Assembly (NCBI GenBank): GCA_009746045.1
Contig: RPFO01000256.1
Location: 766,429-830,428, forward strand
Direction of reading: 5' to 3'
Length of the DNA: 64,000 nt
Origin: Mesostigma viride
Lineage: Eukaryota > Streptophyta > Mesostigmatophyceae > Mesostigmatales > Mesostigmataceae
The translations under genes were made by a program, and so were the position numbers. How positions within the stretch are numbered: position 1 is the stretch's first letter; each line of letters begins with the position of its first letter. The notes under the pieces are model-generated. The model made no database searches, had not been told where the DNA came from, and saw only the letters and a list, made by a program, of their open reading frames with translations. This document shows positions 62,902 to 64,000 of this stretch, in pieces.

Positions 62902-63306
62902 ATGAGCCAGCGACGTCCTTTTCCTGCTCCTTCTCATTCGACTAGTAATAATAGTTTAGCGAAGTATTACGTTGTTATTACCCCTCAATGGGCATCTATT
63001 TTCTTATCGTGGGCCGATGCTAGGAAGTTCGTTCAGTCACGTGCTTATAACGTCTCCAAATATAAGAAGTTTATGTCCTTTGAAGAAGCTCAGACCTACC
63101 TCTTAAAGCATAGTGAATCAGATTTGGGTCTCCATTCTCGTCCTTCTCCTCATGCTCGTCCTGCAGTAGATAGTCTTGTTTTTGTTACACCACCTCCATC
63201 TCCTCCTTCGTCTCCCCCTAAACGGGCTGCATCCTCATCTAGCTTAGATACGCCTCTCACCTTAGAGTTCGGTTCCCTATCCATTACTGTTGCTAAAAAG
63301 GATTGA
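62902..63306 (+). CDS. Viroplasmin/RNase H1-N-type domain protein, 134 aa
   Basis: ATG (TTAACATGAGC) to TGA. Residues about 20-70 contain AKYYVVITPQWASIFLSWAD, a conserved R-x-F-V-Q and KYKKFMSFEEAQTYLLKH. This is the pattern of the small RNA:DNA hybrid-binding domain shared by RNase H1 N-termini and caulimovirus viroplasmin (YYVV...G-I-[FY]-x-S-W...YK-x-F-x-S-x-EEA). The C-terminal half is a Pro/Ser linker (TPPPSPPSSPPKRAASSSS). In retroelements such a domain is found near gag or RNase H. Here it is a stand-alone ORF between two others. The family is recognised by motif only. Confidence 0.6.
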   Translation: MSQRRPFPAPSHSTSNNSLAKYYVVITPQWASIFLSWADARKFVQSRAYNVSKYKKFMSFEEAQTYLLKHSESDLGLHSRPSPHARPAVDSLVFVTPPPSPPSSPPKRAASSSSLDTPLTLEFGSLSITVAKKD

Positions 63307-63430
63307 TTTAAATTGTTTCCTTCTTTTAGGACATTAAAAGCTTTTTCTTTTCTTTCCTTGCCTTAAATTAGGCCTTGTCCTTTATCCTTGTTGCTTTCAG
63401 TTAGATTCCTAATCATTTACTTAATTAAAA

Positions 63431-64000
63431 ATGGATCCAGTGGGTGGTAACATGTCGCCTATACCTACCAACACTCCTACTATGAGTAATAATAATAATA
63501 ATACTAACAACCATAACAACAATCGTGGTAACCGACGGGACTCACTTGAAACGGTGCACCATCTCACTCCTCAAGGTAATCTTCGTACCTCACCTCCTTC
63601 TCCTGTTACTGGTGGTCGCCGTCGTCCCTCACTTACCCCTCCTACCTATGAACAACGTATGCAAGTCAGATTTAGTGATGACCCTTCCCTTACCTGAACC
63701 AGGCCCCTGCCCCTCCTGCAACCTTGGCTCAACCCCCAGCAGGTCCTCACTAACTAACAATGTTCTAGGCCTCCTTCCCACCCTGTGCCTTCCATGCCTG
63801 CTTTTAACACGGGTCGTGCCTCTGCCCCTGTCGGCCCTTCTGGGCGCCCTAGTGCAGTTCCCTTTTACCCACCTGCTTCCTGGTCCTACCCTGAGACGGC
63901 CTATGAGGCAGCCCAGGTCCCTACCCGTGTGGCTGATTTAGAAGTTAATAGTGATTTCAGCACCATGCCTCTAGATGACAGAAATTATGATCATTTTGCC
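63431..64000 (+). pseudogene. Gag-like ORF, frame-broken, runs off window
   Basis: ATG (TTAAAAATGGATCC) starts MDPVGGNMSPIPTNTPTMSN, an Asn-rich leader and RRRPSLTPPTYEQRMQVRFS, stopping at TGA 63695-63697. A Pro/Ala-rich continuation lies in another frame (about 63690-63750). From 63758 the original frame reopens (PETAYEAAQVPTRVADLEVN, then MPLDDRNYDHFA) to the window edge. The last words resemble the 'L-x-x-x-N-Y' start of Ty1/copia-type gag polyproteins, a weak hint. Two indels or decay separate the parts. The natural end lies beyond 64000. Confidence 0.4.

Overview
The window looks like nuclear DNA of a eukaryote, most likely an alga or related protist. Coding stretches are short exons bounded by GT...AG introns (ankyrin exons of exactly 33-35 codons, all phase 0). 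There are no operons or ribosome binding sites. The DNA is dense in minisatellites, microsatellites and several classes of eukaryotic mobile element: LINE, DIRS-like tyrosine-recombinase retroelement, piggyBac, a Helitron-like insertion and large inverted repeats. A GT77-type arabinosyltransferase exon and the exon-per-ankyrin-repeat architecture fit a photosynthetic lineage. I cannot name the species, and no rRNA or tRNA gene was recognised.

Layout. 1-4.8 kb: low-complexity and heptamer-repeat DNA with no firm gene. 4.87-5.01 kb: last exon of a GT77-like glycosyltransferase (+). 5.27-7.08 kb: a nest of 5'-truncated LINE tails; the youngest interrupts an ankyrin exon. 7.08-10.48 kb: a minus-strand multi-exon ankyrin gene whose intron/exon junction has been amplified into a 79-bp minisatellite. 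14.6-15.4 kb: two frameshifted ankyrin exons on the plus strand. 15.6-18.8 kb: decayed members of one unidentified gene family plus a shared 3'-UTR repeat. 20.7-21.3 kb: a 50-bp satellite. 23.4-25.5 kb: a broken unidentified gene, a small ORF and a clean exon, followed by about 360 bp of (GGGT)n. 28.4-29.0 kb: a possible small gene. 29.7-31.1 kb: RNase H and tyrosine recombinase of a DIRS-like element.

From 31.4 to 59.3 kb the window is dominated by palindromes. Four large inverted repeats (arms about 0.7-2.1 kb) each carry a duplicated ORF in opposite orientation. Between them lie a PHD-finger ORF, a repeat copy that acts as an 'empty site' (38.47-39.12 kb), and its filled counterpart (41.57-46.67 kb). 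The filled copy contains a three-copy tandem insertion and a separate 560-bp Helitron-like insertion. A multi-exon gene with a huge GAG tract (46.9-49.0 kb) and a piggyBac transposase N-terminal part with accessory ORFs (50.5-52.8 kb) sit among them. 60.97-61.68 kb holds an internally deleted piggyBac copy (-). 61.7-64.0 kb holds a more AT-rich cluster of small plus-strand ORFs, including one with a viroplasmin/RNase H1 N-terminal-type domain and a gag-like frame running off the window.

Most protein-coding material is therefore mobile-element or decayed. Several reading frames are split by single-base indels or single nonsense codons, so either pseudogenisation or uncorrected assembly errors must be considered. 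The host genes with the best support are the ankyrin gene and the GT77 exon.
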